A stretch of 64,000 nt of DNA from Monomorium pharaonis (lineage: Eukaryota; Arthropoda; Insecta; Hymenoptera; Formicidae): contig NC_050469.1 of the NCBI RefSeq assembly GCF_013373865.1, forward strand, positions 27,141,546 through 27,205,545, in the 5' to 3' direction. Below, in pieces: positions 23,299 to 34,167 of the stretch. The notes under the pieces were generated by a model. It was not told the DNA's origin, searched no databases, and saw only the letters and a program-made list of their open reading frames with translations. Both the position numbers and the translations under genes were made by a program. Numbering within the stretch: the first letter of the stretch is position 1; each line of letters opens with the position of its first letter.

Positions 23299-25115
23299 AT
23301 GTGCTTTTGAAATTTTAATCTTATTTTTCTATTTTAATTTTTTGAGATATAAAAATTAATACATAAATATAAAATAGAGAAATTATCATTTATCCATATA
23401 ACATATCGGAATAATAAATATCTTATTTGAAGTAAACGTATATTAATGCATACGTAAATTTTCACTATTATTTGCTTTTTACTATATACCCAAAATACTT
23501 AATCAAATAGTACTGTTATGCTGTAGATAGATCTTTTTTTTAATAAATATTTCTATCAAATCTATTTCAATTTTTCCCCATTTATAATTTATCTGCATAT
23601 TCTACATTTATTATCTCAATGTTTTAAAAAAATGAAATTCGGCAAAAAAATAAAAATATATTTTCTTGTATTGTTCATATTAACAAATGTTTATAAACTA
23701 AAAACGATTTTTTCTTCTACAAAAAGTAACTTAGTAAAACAGCATTATTTATATGTATAAATAATTTAGTGTTTTAAAAAACATTGTACAAATATTATTC
23801 GGGGTCACACGTATTACATTAAAAATTATTTTGCCTTAATTTCGATGTGCAATGGAATATTTACTCGGTGATATAATTATGAATGCGTGGCACGAATTGA
23901 CGCCACGAAAATGTCACTTCTACTCGAAGAGAACATGTCGCGGAATTAATGTGACAGGCGCTTTTCATTTTTGCGGAGCACCATTTGAAATTGATTCCGC
24001 ATGAATAAAGCATGACTTTGAGCAAAATACTGAGAGTATATCACAGATATAAAAAATAGAGAGAACTTGTTTAGTAATATAGACGCATAATATAGATGCA
24101 TTTGCAGGAAGCATATTAAGAGATAAATTAGTTGGCAATTATTATAAAACAGAAATACAAAAATATACGGCAAAAATAATTGTTACATTATCTTGTATTA
24201 AAAACAAATTAAATTATCTCATAATTTATTTTCTTTTACGTAATTATTCGTGTTACTAAATATTATCGCGTTCTAAAAATTATAGAAAGCAGTACTTATT
24301 GTTAATGATAAATGGAGCACGAATACGGATCAATACCATCGGAGATTACATTCAGCTTACAAAGCGATTTGCTCGAGAAAAAGCTGATCTAATCATTTCA
24401 GTCGAATTTAGCAACCCAAGCCATTATTAACACGCTAACATCTTATGTCAATCGACAGGATGAGAGATATCTCTTCAATAAACAATCTCAAAACTGCTTC
24501 GTGCAGCATCGACAGCAGTTCCTTGATACTTTAACTCTCTATATATGTATATATGTTGGAGGATAGTATTAATATCACAGTATCGACGATAAATATGGAT
24601 AGCCCGATAAGCCCGGTTAGGTCTCTCAGTTGTTTACAGCGCGCCATATACTTCCGCTACTTCACCGCCTGATATTGCACACACACCAGACGTCCTTTGC
24701 ACGTGCATATGCGACGAACACGCCGCGATCGGTTATTTTTGTTTAGTCTGTCGGTCGTTCGCGTCTCTGTGTTCTCTCAAAACTACCGTTGCGTGTAATT
24801 GCCGCGCGCACGGAGAAGCTGTCAATATCCGAATACTTTCCGGCGTTCGCGTTGTTGCGGAAGGTGCAACAATGGAGCCCTTCGTAAAGAGAAAAATCAG
24901 AACAATATCATATATAATTGACTCCTCCGGCATTTATTTCTAGTATCTACTCCTATAAAATTATCTTCAGTTTTCATATTGCATTTTTTTTATATTGAGC
25001 AATATAAAAGTGAGTATATTAAGTAATAAGAAAAAACTGATATTTTGATGAAATAATTTTTTTCATAATTTAGGAATAACGGGCCTGAGGTTGGAACAAA
25101 AAGTTAAAATTGGTA

Positions 25116-25900
25116 GGGAAAGGTGGTGTTCCTCTTTGATCTGTTTTACCTTTGACCATGTTATCCTGTGAAGCTATTTACTGGATATTTGTAAAAGTAA
25201 AAAAAAAATAGTTCGCAGTTTGACTACGAAAGTGCTTTAGAACCAACAATTTTCATAATAAAAAGAACTATGTCCTGTTATAAAAAATAGTAGAGTTTTC
25301 TTAATTTCAAAGTGATTCTAATTTTTCAGTATTGCACATATTGTATTTACATTCCATTTTATACTTGAATCGTCTATGTCGTTAAGTATTTACAAAAAAA
25401 TTGTTTAAAATTCAACACTGTCAATCTTGATCTACAATTTATAAAATTAATAAAAAGATAGAAAATAAACAGAAAGAGATAGAAGGAAAAATTTTACGCA
25501 AAATTGAATTTATAATACAAAATTGTTCTATTGTCCTTACTATTATTTTGTTCAGGTTTACTTTTCATATATATTACATAAAACTTTATGCAAAATGTTT
25601 AAGAAATATAAAAAATAATGAAATTATCTTAACTTTTCTCTTTATACACACTTTTTATACGTATATTAATTGATTAAGGGTACATTATGTGTATCCTTGT
25701 ATCGTATATCTTTAATCAGAATTTAATTTTTTAATAGTAAAAACATTTACAAGCAATAACAATTTACATCTACAAAAAATATATATCAAAATGTCAATAT
25801 TAAAAAAAAAAAAAAATATTAAAAAATTGTTTTTAAGCAGCAGAATAAAATGTGCACAATGAAAAATGTCAAAATTGGTGAAAGGTACACCATCTTTCCC
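25116..25900. mobile_element. 785-bp TA-flanked non-autonomous DNA transposon candidate
   Basis: It starts GGGAAAGGTGGTGTTCCTCT and ends with the near-complement AAGGTACACCATCTTTCCC. TA sits at both outer edges (25114-25115 and 25901-25902), as expected for TA-targeting elements such as the Tc1/mariner superfamily. The interior is AT-rich, with no open frame above 60 codons. The identical-length, mirror-matched ends make chance unlikely. The superfamily is inferred only from the TA and the inverted ends. Confidence 0.65.
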
Positions 25901-27100
25901 TACGCGTCATGATCTTTCGCAAGCGGTATTTTACGTATTCAGGTTTTTCGCGTAAAGCTCCACGGTTCGGATGGTTGCACGGTAAAATTTACTTCCTCGC
26001 TCCCGGAAGTCGCGTTATTCCTTCCGGACGGAGGCGAATCCCGAGAGCCGTCTGCCAACATTATAGACACGGTGCTTACAGTACTCTCCATACAACGGGG
26101 CAAGTCAATACTTTATAGTTCGAAGTGAACTCGCTCGTTCGCTCGCTCGTAGCTTTGCTATCGCCCCCTCGTCGCGCCACTCCCTTCGCTAGGAACCATA
26201 GTGGAGGGTGCCAAGAGCACCAGGGGCTTTACATCGTTTCTCCTGCCCTTTCTGCCCAGCGCCGTGCGCAAATACGACCGACGGCAACGTATCGCGAGCT
26301 CTGTCGGTTTGCGAACGTCCTCTACGAAGAGCAGAGCACGTGAAAGAGAATTCGAGGAAAAATTTGTTAACCAACATTTGGCAAATAACGAGGAATTGAT
26401 TTACAAACGCAATTCAATTTTAGTTAACTAAGGGTAATTATTAATTCAATTTTATTATTTTGATTAGAGAAAGTAAAATCTTTTTTTAGAAGAATATATA
26501 AAATTAAAGTCTTTAAAATTTATGTAAAGTTCACATTAGAAACAATTAAAAATTTGGTAAAAATAAATCGCATTATTAGTCAACTATTTCCTAAGATAAT
26601 TTAAAAGTTACAAAATATTTACAGTCTACTTTCGTCGAGTTAATTGTAAAATTGTTAAACTACGTACATAATTAGAAAATATTGTAAGATATTCTTGAAT
26701 CTCTCTGTAGTAAAGACGAGATATTCATGGAGCTAAAATAACTCGCAATGCATGCATATTTTATCGAAGTGCCGAAGTCTAGTGAGATAAGAAATTGCTG
26801 CGCAAGAAGTAATCGCATCTAAAACAATCTTCTCGTTAAAAATGAATCATTCTTAGATATCTCATTGTCAATACCGAATAGTCTCGGCAAAGCAATAAGG
26901 CGATCTCTCGCTTTTGAACGAGACGCGAGATATAAATATCTTTAACGCAGGATATTTAAAACATAATTACATATCTAATACCCGTAAAAGATTGTTCGAT
27001 AACAATTAGTGAAACAACGTAGAGCGGAAACGTTATTGCGTAAGGTCCGTGACCGGAAGGGTGGCGGGTGTTACAGGGCGGCCGTCTCGAGGTGAGGAGG

Positions 27101-27121
27101 AGGGGAAGGGAAAGGGAGGGG
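27101..27121 (+). other. G-quadruplex-forming G tracts
   Basis: AGGGGAAGGGAAAGGGAGGGG inside a GC islet; four tracts with 1-3-nt loops. Confidence 0.6.
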
Positions 27122-28535
27122 CGAGGTGGCGAGTATCTAGGTCTGTGTAACGATTTTTAGAGTCTCGACCCTACGATCGTTCGGGGCCGTAAAAAACTTG
27201 AGGCACCCCACAGTAGTCGAAGAGCCAGGGTTTCCATAGCGACGAAGCCCTTTCGCTCTTCGCCCGCAGGGCCCCCTTTGCCCTGTTCTGCGGTAACCTA
27301 CCGGCTGCCGTTTCCACCACCCTTAACGCATCGTACCGGCCTCGAATCTCGGAAATATATGTCGTAACATGAGCGCGACATAGCCAGCCAAGGACCGATG
27401 GAAATTGCCTAGTCGATCGCTCGGTTAAATTTCTCGTCCTTCTACGTCTCCGTAGGGAGATATAATTCTCTAATTTTTCAATTCGCACAGAACACTTTTT
27501 CTAAAATGATTTCAGATATGGCATCACAAATCACGAAATTTTTATCTCCTCTCTAAAAACTACAGCGCGAATTCATATTAAAAAAAAAAGAAGACATTAG
27601 GTACATTAGTATTGATTAAAACATTAAAGAGATACTCAATAGTTCTTACTAAATCTATTGGTGTATTGATTATACGAATTCTAATAATCTAATATACGGA
27701 AAGAAAATATGGTTGTAATAGCTAAAATTAGCCTTTTCGGTGGATTTTCGTAAAGAATACAGGCTTATTCGCCGGGGTATTTCTTTGAATTCATACAACG
27801 AGAACAGTACTTTCTCTCCACCGGTGCGTCAGTTCTTTTCTAGGGATACGAAAATAAATCGCGAGTTTTGGGATGCCTGACCGGTTACTCAGACCATTTA
27901 GTCATTCCTCTTATACCGGGTATACTGGGCATCGCGCAGTCACGAGAACTCATCGTTGGGAACTGTCCAGATCACGAATTAGATCGTAAAAGAGAAGGAC
28001 GACTCTGCGCTCTCTTGCAGGAGCACGGAAATAAACGCGTTAAGTAATGATACAAATGTACGGACAGCGTGTATTTCAACGCGGGAATCGGTCGGAATCG
28101 TTAAAGTAAAAATTCGTTGACAAACATCGGAAGGTTTTATTCACACAGATAATTAAATTGATGTGATGATACAAATTCCATATTCGTAGATATAAATAAA
28201 TTGTAACCAATATATTTTTATCTTGTCGTTTACGATCATCTAGACGCAAAATGGCAGTACTTTCGTAATTATTCATTCGACATATATCAGAGGCCACAAA
28301 ATGTAACGAAGAGCTCGAAAGAAAACAATGCGTTATTTGCTTGTTAAAATTATGACATATGAATCGTGAATTAATGAGATATTCTACGTTGTTATTAGAT
28401 CCGAAAAAGAATTTCAAGAATTCTTTTAGAGAAAAATATTAATGCAATTAAAATACAATTTTTTTGTAGAAATATTTGTTGGTATCTTCCGTATAGTATC
28501 TCTTATTATTATTATTCGAGGTATAAATGGGAATT

Positions 28536-28662
28536 ATTGATTTCTGCGAAAGTGATTGAGAGTTACTGATTAACCAAAAAATTTTTAATGTTGATTGTAA
28601 TTCAGTCGGTTCAAGTTTCAAGTTAATCAAGCTCTCAATCACTTTTATAAAAGAGATCAACA
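28536..28662. repeat. Small fold-back repeat
   Basis: AAAGTGATTGAGAGTTACTG near 28549 pairs with CTCTCAATCACTTTT near 28632-28646, with weaker pairing of TTGATT/GATCAA outside and GATTAAC/GTTAATC inside. AT-rich loop. Possibly a degraded MITE. Confidence 0.35.
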
Positions 28663-30989
28663 GTTCTCAATTTAACATCATCTATACATCATCCACTAAA
28701 CAGTTTGCGATAATAAAAGATAATCTACAAAATCATAATAATTATAATCTACAAGAACCAATAAATTTCTACAAACAGTTGGATTTCAATTGTCTTAATA
28801 ATTTTCTCGTAAAAAAGATTCTTAAGAACAGATCTCTTTTATCGGATCTAACAAAGTAAAATGTTCCTTTAAAACGTTACAGCAAAGATTTTGCTAGTAG
28901 TAATGAAACATCCCATTGCAGTTAATTTGAATAAAGAAAACATCGATCTTAAGGTTTAACGATGAATTACTCAAGCTTCAATTCTTTACCTTTCGTACGT
29001 GAAACGAAAGTTAAGTTTACATAGTCGCTGTCGGTGACGAGGATTCAATTGTCATCTTCACCGTCGCAGTTGCCCGGTATTATGCTGTATAATTCGCACG
29101 TGTGGAGGGAGAAAGGGGGACGACACAGGCGTGATAGAATATAAAAGGGGTAAGAAGAAATAGAAAAAAGTACGGTCGGTCGGTGCATGAAAGACTAATC
29201 GACTGATTTGTACGCATAGTCACGACTCATGTACGTAGCCAGACGTAATCAAAAACACGAGACAAAACACGCGAACCGTGCGGCCCTGTCCTGTATCAAC
29301 CCTCTCTTTCTTTCTTTCTTTCTTTTTTATTTCTATCTCTTCCATTGGCACTAATCTTTATGGTACATTTATTTTAATCCTAATCTGACCTGTGATGGCG
29401 GATGATAAATTCATCGCGTTTATGCATAAAACAGATTTTACTGTGGAAAATTTCTTTCGCTCTTTACCTCGAAAATAACATTTACTAAGCTGATATATTG
29501 TATAATAATATCTGTTTAATGTCATTATTGACAAAAGTATTTATAATAATAAAAGAATTAGGAAACATAATTATTATTTGTTATTTTTTCATTTCAAAGA
29601 TTTAATACACAACGAATAAAGCTAATGAGAAACGAAGTCTAAGTCTTTATTATACGCGAGAGAAAGAACTTTTTCACGATGAAGAGGGTGGAAAAACAAA
29701 ACGGAGCTTATTTGTGAAACAAAGAAAAAAAAGGGAGAAAAAGAGATGAGTAAATTCGAAGAAATTGCCTTCCTTTTTTCGGTCCGGCCGAAAATACGGA
29801 CGTGAGCAGTGCTCCGATTTCTGTTCTGGTCGTCGTAAACGAAAGGTAGCGTGAGGTGATGCACAAGAAGATACAAAACAAATAAAAAGGAGCGCAAGGG
29901 AGGACCGGAATGGGGAAGGTGGCCCGCGCGCACGGTTGGAATAGTTAAAAATAACTCTGACCGAAGATCCTGCGGTTCCTGTAAACATGGGCTCGAGCAT
30001 GGCAAAACGAGCACGGCGCTATTCGCATGCGAGCCGGTGATCCAGAGGGATTTTAGCAAGGCGGTAAACCAGCGAAAGGATGTGCGCGCGAGTCTCATTC
30101 AGATGCATTTAAGGGATCAAAAGCGAGAGATCGCCTTATTGCTTTGTATAGAATAGCAAAGTCTCACGAAGAACGTTTCTCATGTTTTTTAATTTTATGT
30201 TTTTTTTTACTCATGTTATAAATAAACGGAGCGAATGCTTCATAATTTTTATCAAACTCATTGCTGACGCGAAAGTTTGCATATTCGCGATTACAATATT
30301 TTTCATCAACATAAATACATAATTTCAAATATTTTAATGTTCAACAAATGTATATAAAGATATAGCAAATTAAGTGGTAAATATTCGATTTACAGAATTG
30401 TTTGAAGAGATTTTATGTCTAATTATTTCAAATATAAATAGTCCACTCACTGTTCAAAGTATATGATTTCATAATGTGTGTACACTTTAGTCTGTGTATA
30501 TTATCTTAAGACCCAATGCTGGGTATTTCGTGTCCGACCGATCTCTATCTAATGCAGTTCCTCGAAAGTTTAAAAATAATCAAATTATACTATAAACTTT
30601 GTTTTTTTTTTCAAAAAGGAGTAGAGACATTTGTTCTAGAAATTTGAAAGTATATTCATGAATTTTGAGATATTTTTTAAATTACATTAAATAAAAGGTA
30701 GAAAAATAGTCAAATAAGTACTTATGATTGAGTCAATAAAGTACTTTTGCACCGTAAGAATAAAATTTTCCAATTAAAGAAAATTTTAAAGAAATGTTCT
30801 ATAATACATTACAAAAAATAATATATTGTATATTTTGGATTTTTATGGAGAAAATCTTTTATTCCTGAAATAGAATTTTTATACAAAAAAACAATTTTCC
30901 TTTTATTTTTGAAAATTTAGTTTATCGGTTTATTTTATGTCCTTTCAATATTAAGTAAGAGGTTCATCTAATTAAGATTTAATACTCAC

Positions 30990-32298
30990 GTGCTTCCATA
31001 GAGGTGTCTTGAGTCAGTGGTGGATGCTGCGTCGTCGTCGTCGTCGTCGTTGTCGTCGTCGTGGTCGTCGACGATGCAAACGAATCTTCGTTATCACGCG
31101 CGATGACGACTTTGTTTTGTTGCTGCTGCTGCTGCTGCTGCTCGTCGTCTTCCTCACCTTTCAATGAGCTTCGCTCAGAACTCGCGCGCACCCTTACACG
31201 CTCGGCCACCTGCACATCGTCTCCGGAGAACGCCGACCGCGACGATGACATCGGCCCGGCGGCTGTTGTCGTGGTCCACTCGATGACACTACCACCACCA
31301 ACTACGACCGCACCATTATCCTCGTTTCCCACGAGCACCAACCGCTTTCCGCTCTTATCACCTTCCGCTCGGTCCCCGGTCACTCTCCTGACGTCATTCT
31401 TCTCGTGCACGGTGCTTCCAGCTCGTCGAGTCGCACCGCCGTTGAGATACGCGATGTTCCGCGTAATCGTTCTCGTCGCCAACGCCGCCGTCGCCGTCGT
31501 CGCGGTTGTCTTCGAAGCACTTTCGCGAAGTAGGATATCTCGCAGGGAGCTCTCCGGGCGTAATATCGATTCCCCAAACTTGAAGACGGGCTCTAACAGC
31601 GGAGTGAAAGTCTGGACGGCAGGGCGAATCCCTTCGTGGATCGACGACGGTACGGGTTCCACTTTGCGAGATTGCGGAGGGTGTTCGTTAACACGTCGCC
31701 ATGCCTCCGGCCAGGGGTCGATAAAGTTCGGGGAGGGTTGATCTTTCAGCTTCGATCTCTTGCTTATCGGCACTCGCCTCGCTCTTCCTCGTCGCGCTGC
31801 GGTCTCTTCGTTCTCGTTGTCACGACTCGCCGTCAGGCCGGCGAGATCTTGATGTCTGACGACGACGGCGGCGGTATTCAGAGGCGTTGAAGGCGGCGAC
31901 GATCTCGATAACGTCGGAGGCGACGGCAGCGACGACGACGACGATGACGGCGGCGGCGGCGTCAACAATAACGGCGACGTTAACGACAGAGGTGATGCCA
32001 AGGATGGTGACGAAGGTGAAAGGCGCGTCGCCAATGTAAGATGATCCAGAGTTCCTCGATTCGCGACGCCGTTAATGATACCGGAGACGCGTTTCGGCGC
32101 GAAATAGTCGGGCGATCGCGACGTAGGCAGGTAAACGTACGTAGTAGCGTCAGCAGCCGGGTGATAGACGCTATTCAACGGCTCGAGTACCACCGGCGAC
32201 GCGGCCGTCGTCGCGTGCGTGAGATCGTCGAGAAGAGCAACAACGAGAAGAAGCAGGGGCAAGCCCACCCCCGCCCCCGTGGTGGCTCCCGCTACCCC
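30990..32298 (-). CDS. Large internal coding exon (exon A) of an unrecognised single-pass membrane protein
   Basis: The frame is open for 436 codons from an acceptor (GCACGGCAG, AG at 32300-32299) to a consensus donor GTGAGT (GT at 30989-30988), leaving one base (phase 1). There is no in-frame ATG near the 5' end and an in-frame TGA sits at 32334-32332, so the start codon must be in an earlier exon. About ten residues in is a Leu/Val-rich hydrophobic stretch (GLPLLLLVVALL), read as signal-peptide or anchor core. Then come a Ser/Pro/Leu-rich region, a basic furin-like motif RARR near 31776, a more ordinary stretch (DPWPEAW to LRDILLRES, about 31730-31520), an eight-Gln run (about 31117-31142) and a run of about 13 Thr (31030-31068). 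I see no cysteine. The exon is best read as a mucin-like or proprotein ectodomain; I do not recognise the family. The antisense 226-codon frame is a shadow. Confidence 0.65.
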
Positions 32299-32385
32299 CT
32301 GCCGTGCGATGAGAATCCGCGAGGCGGCCGTTCAGTCCGGCTGTCCGCGATCCGCAGCACTTTGTCGTGGTCCTTTGTCTTCTCT

Positions 32386-32471
32386 TCCTCCTCCTCCTCC
32401 TCTTTCGCTTCCTCCGCCTCCTCCGTCTCTTTCTCTTCCTCTTCCTCCTCCTCCTCCTCCTCCTCCTCGTC
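32386..32471. repeat. (TCC)n-rich tract (GGA/GAG on the minus strand)
   Basis: TCCTCCTCC with TCT interruptions. On the minus strand it gives a long Glu run in one frame and Gly/Arg in another. It lies just upstream of exon A, inside the candidate first intron. Confidence 0.9.
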
Positions 32472-32528
32472 TTCTGCCTCCTCGCGATTTACATGCAACC
32501 ACGCGATCCAGCGGTCCTCCCCGAGCAC

Positions 32529-32609
32529 CTGTCCGCATTCGACGATTGTATCTCGCGTCCCCACGTTTGATCCACCTCGGCTCGTGCCGGCGTCGTGCCG
32601 TTTTGGCAT
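32529..32609 (-). CDS. Weak candidate first coding exon upstream of exon A
   Basis: An ATG at 32609-32607 opens MPKRHDAGTSRGGSNVG and reaches a donor-like GGACAG|GTGCTC (GT at 32528-32527) after exactly 27 codons, phase 0. That matches the phase-0 acceptor of exon A and would give an intron of about 230 nt containing the GAG/GGA tract. Joined, the hydrophobic core would lie about 38 residues from the start, which is late for a classical signal peptide. The donor lacks G at +5. Without splicing the frame runs through a long Glu run to a stop at 32294-32292. Another distal first exon is equally possible. Confidence 0.2.
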
Positions 32610-33030
32610 TTATTATCCCGTCGCGCGTCCCAGACACGTGCTGCTGCTGCCCCTGTTGCGCTCGACGAGTTGACCGCCGTGATAGGCGATCGATTTCACC
32701 GTGTACTCGATCGACGGGCCGGACGAACCTGTGCACCCTGTCCACGGGCATTCCGCCATCATCGCGCACCCCGTGAACAGCCGGCGCCGCGACTCGCGTC
32801 CCGACGACGCTCGGCGCATCGCCGTTGCCCGGCTGCAAAGTCACGCGGCATCTTTCCGCTCGCGCTCTTCTTCACGCCTCCGCTTCCTCCTCCGCGTCCT
32901 CGCTGCCTGCAGACGCTGTCCAAATAGCGTTCAGAGGATCACAGTGCAATCTGAAACAAACGAGGGATTTCGCACCTTAACATTAGCTAGATCGATAGAC
33001 CTTTCTATTCGATACCTGGTCTAACAGGTA
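32610..33030. other. CpG-rich DNA upstream of exon A
   Basis: Several overlapping minus-strand frames are open, including an ATG frame from 32819 (MRRASSGRESRRRLF). It could hold the 5' UTR or first exon of the membrane-protein gene. No TATA box is convincing, which fits a CpG-rich promoter. Confidence 0.35.
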
Positions 33031-34102
33031 TTTTGTCGTCAGAAACGCACATTTTTAGCGTCCTCTTTATCCTTCGATGGTTTCTCAATTTAACACTTTA
33101 CAATTACAAATCACTTTACAAATTAGTTTATTTTATTTAATAGTTATATAAACAAATTTTTATTTTTATTTGTATTTTAATTTTTTGTTGTACAAATATA
33201 AATTTAATGTATTTTACAAATTAAGTTAAGAAGTAACAAAACTCTATTCCTCCCTTTAATTACACTCAAAAATTTCAATAGAATTTGATTATGAGATTAA
33301 AAATTATGAGATATAAAAAATAGTGAAAAATTAAATATTCAAGGAATTTTACATATTTATGAAATTTTCGCGGTGTCTGGTAATTTGCCCGAGTTAGTTA
33401 ACGTGAGATGTTAACATAACCTCAATACCAAGTTCACGTGTATCATTTGCCGCCAATTATTCACGGGACGCAATTATCCCATCGGGAATAGAAGGGTTAA
33501 ACAGTCCAATAACGAGCGCAAGAGTATGGATATAGCAGTGCATGCGTGTCTCCCAATGTAAATATCAAACATACAATTTCGTTTAAGACTCACCAGAGAA
33601 TTAATCTTGAGGGGAAAAAAAACAGATGTTAAAATAATCACTATAAAAGTTCACCAAAGAAATCGGTAATTATTTTTACATTATAATTCGCATCAATTAT
33701 TCTTATATATCTTTTTATTCACATTATACTGTAAAAATATCACCTGAAACCGGTAAGTTTCATTTATACGTCACCGAGTATCATTACATTATCTCAATAC
33801 AGCAAACTCGCGATTTTTGGTTTTTATCTCTAATAGGTACCGCATTTTCGATCCTCCATTCATTAATCAACGCTCCGATTCTGGAAATGCATCGGAAAGA
33901 ATCGACTGCTTTCGCGTGCTTTATATTTCAAATGCTTATGCACCGTTTGTTCCCGCTACCAGCAAAATAGCTTAAATAACTAATCCCTGGGCATAATAAA
34001 GGTGACATGGCAAGCCATCTGCATAGAGCGAAGAAACACAGAAATACGAGCGTCTAGATGGGAGTGACTGATCTAAAAGTGTAACGGAGGAAATATAAAG
34101 GG

Positions 34103-34167
<65 letters not shown>

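Larger units (their letters stand above)
11243..30989 (-). other. Large intron (~19.7 kb) of the membrane-protein gene
   Basis: Bounded by the GTGAGT donor at 30989 and the ACAG acceptor at 11243. It is mostly AT-rich (11.3-13.3, 17.5-18.5, 21.8-25.9, 27.5-30.9 kb) with CpG-rich islets at 13.4-13.8, 14.3-15.5, 16.0-17.5, 18.8-20.2, 20.8-21.2 and 25.9-27.5 kb, which could be enhancers or nested promoters. It contains the candidate cassette exon, a TA-flanked transposon and several microsatellites listed separately. Confidence 0.5.

Noticed and set aside
31061..31741. 226-codon + strand frame antisense to exon A
   Set aside because: Its homopolymers mirror the minus-strand repeats, and it lacks splice or signal features, unlike the minus frame.
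33596..33610. Strong GTGAGT donor on the minus strand
   Set aside because: The pyrimidine-rich acceptor lies only 12 nt before it and the DNA is AT-rich with stops, so no exon is defined.
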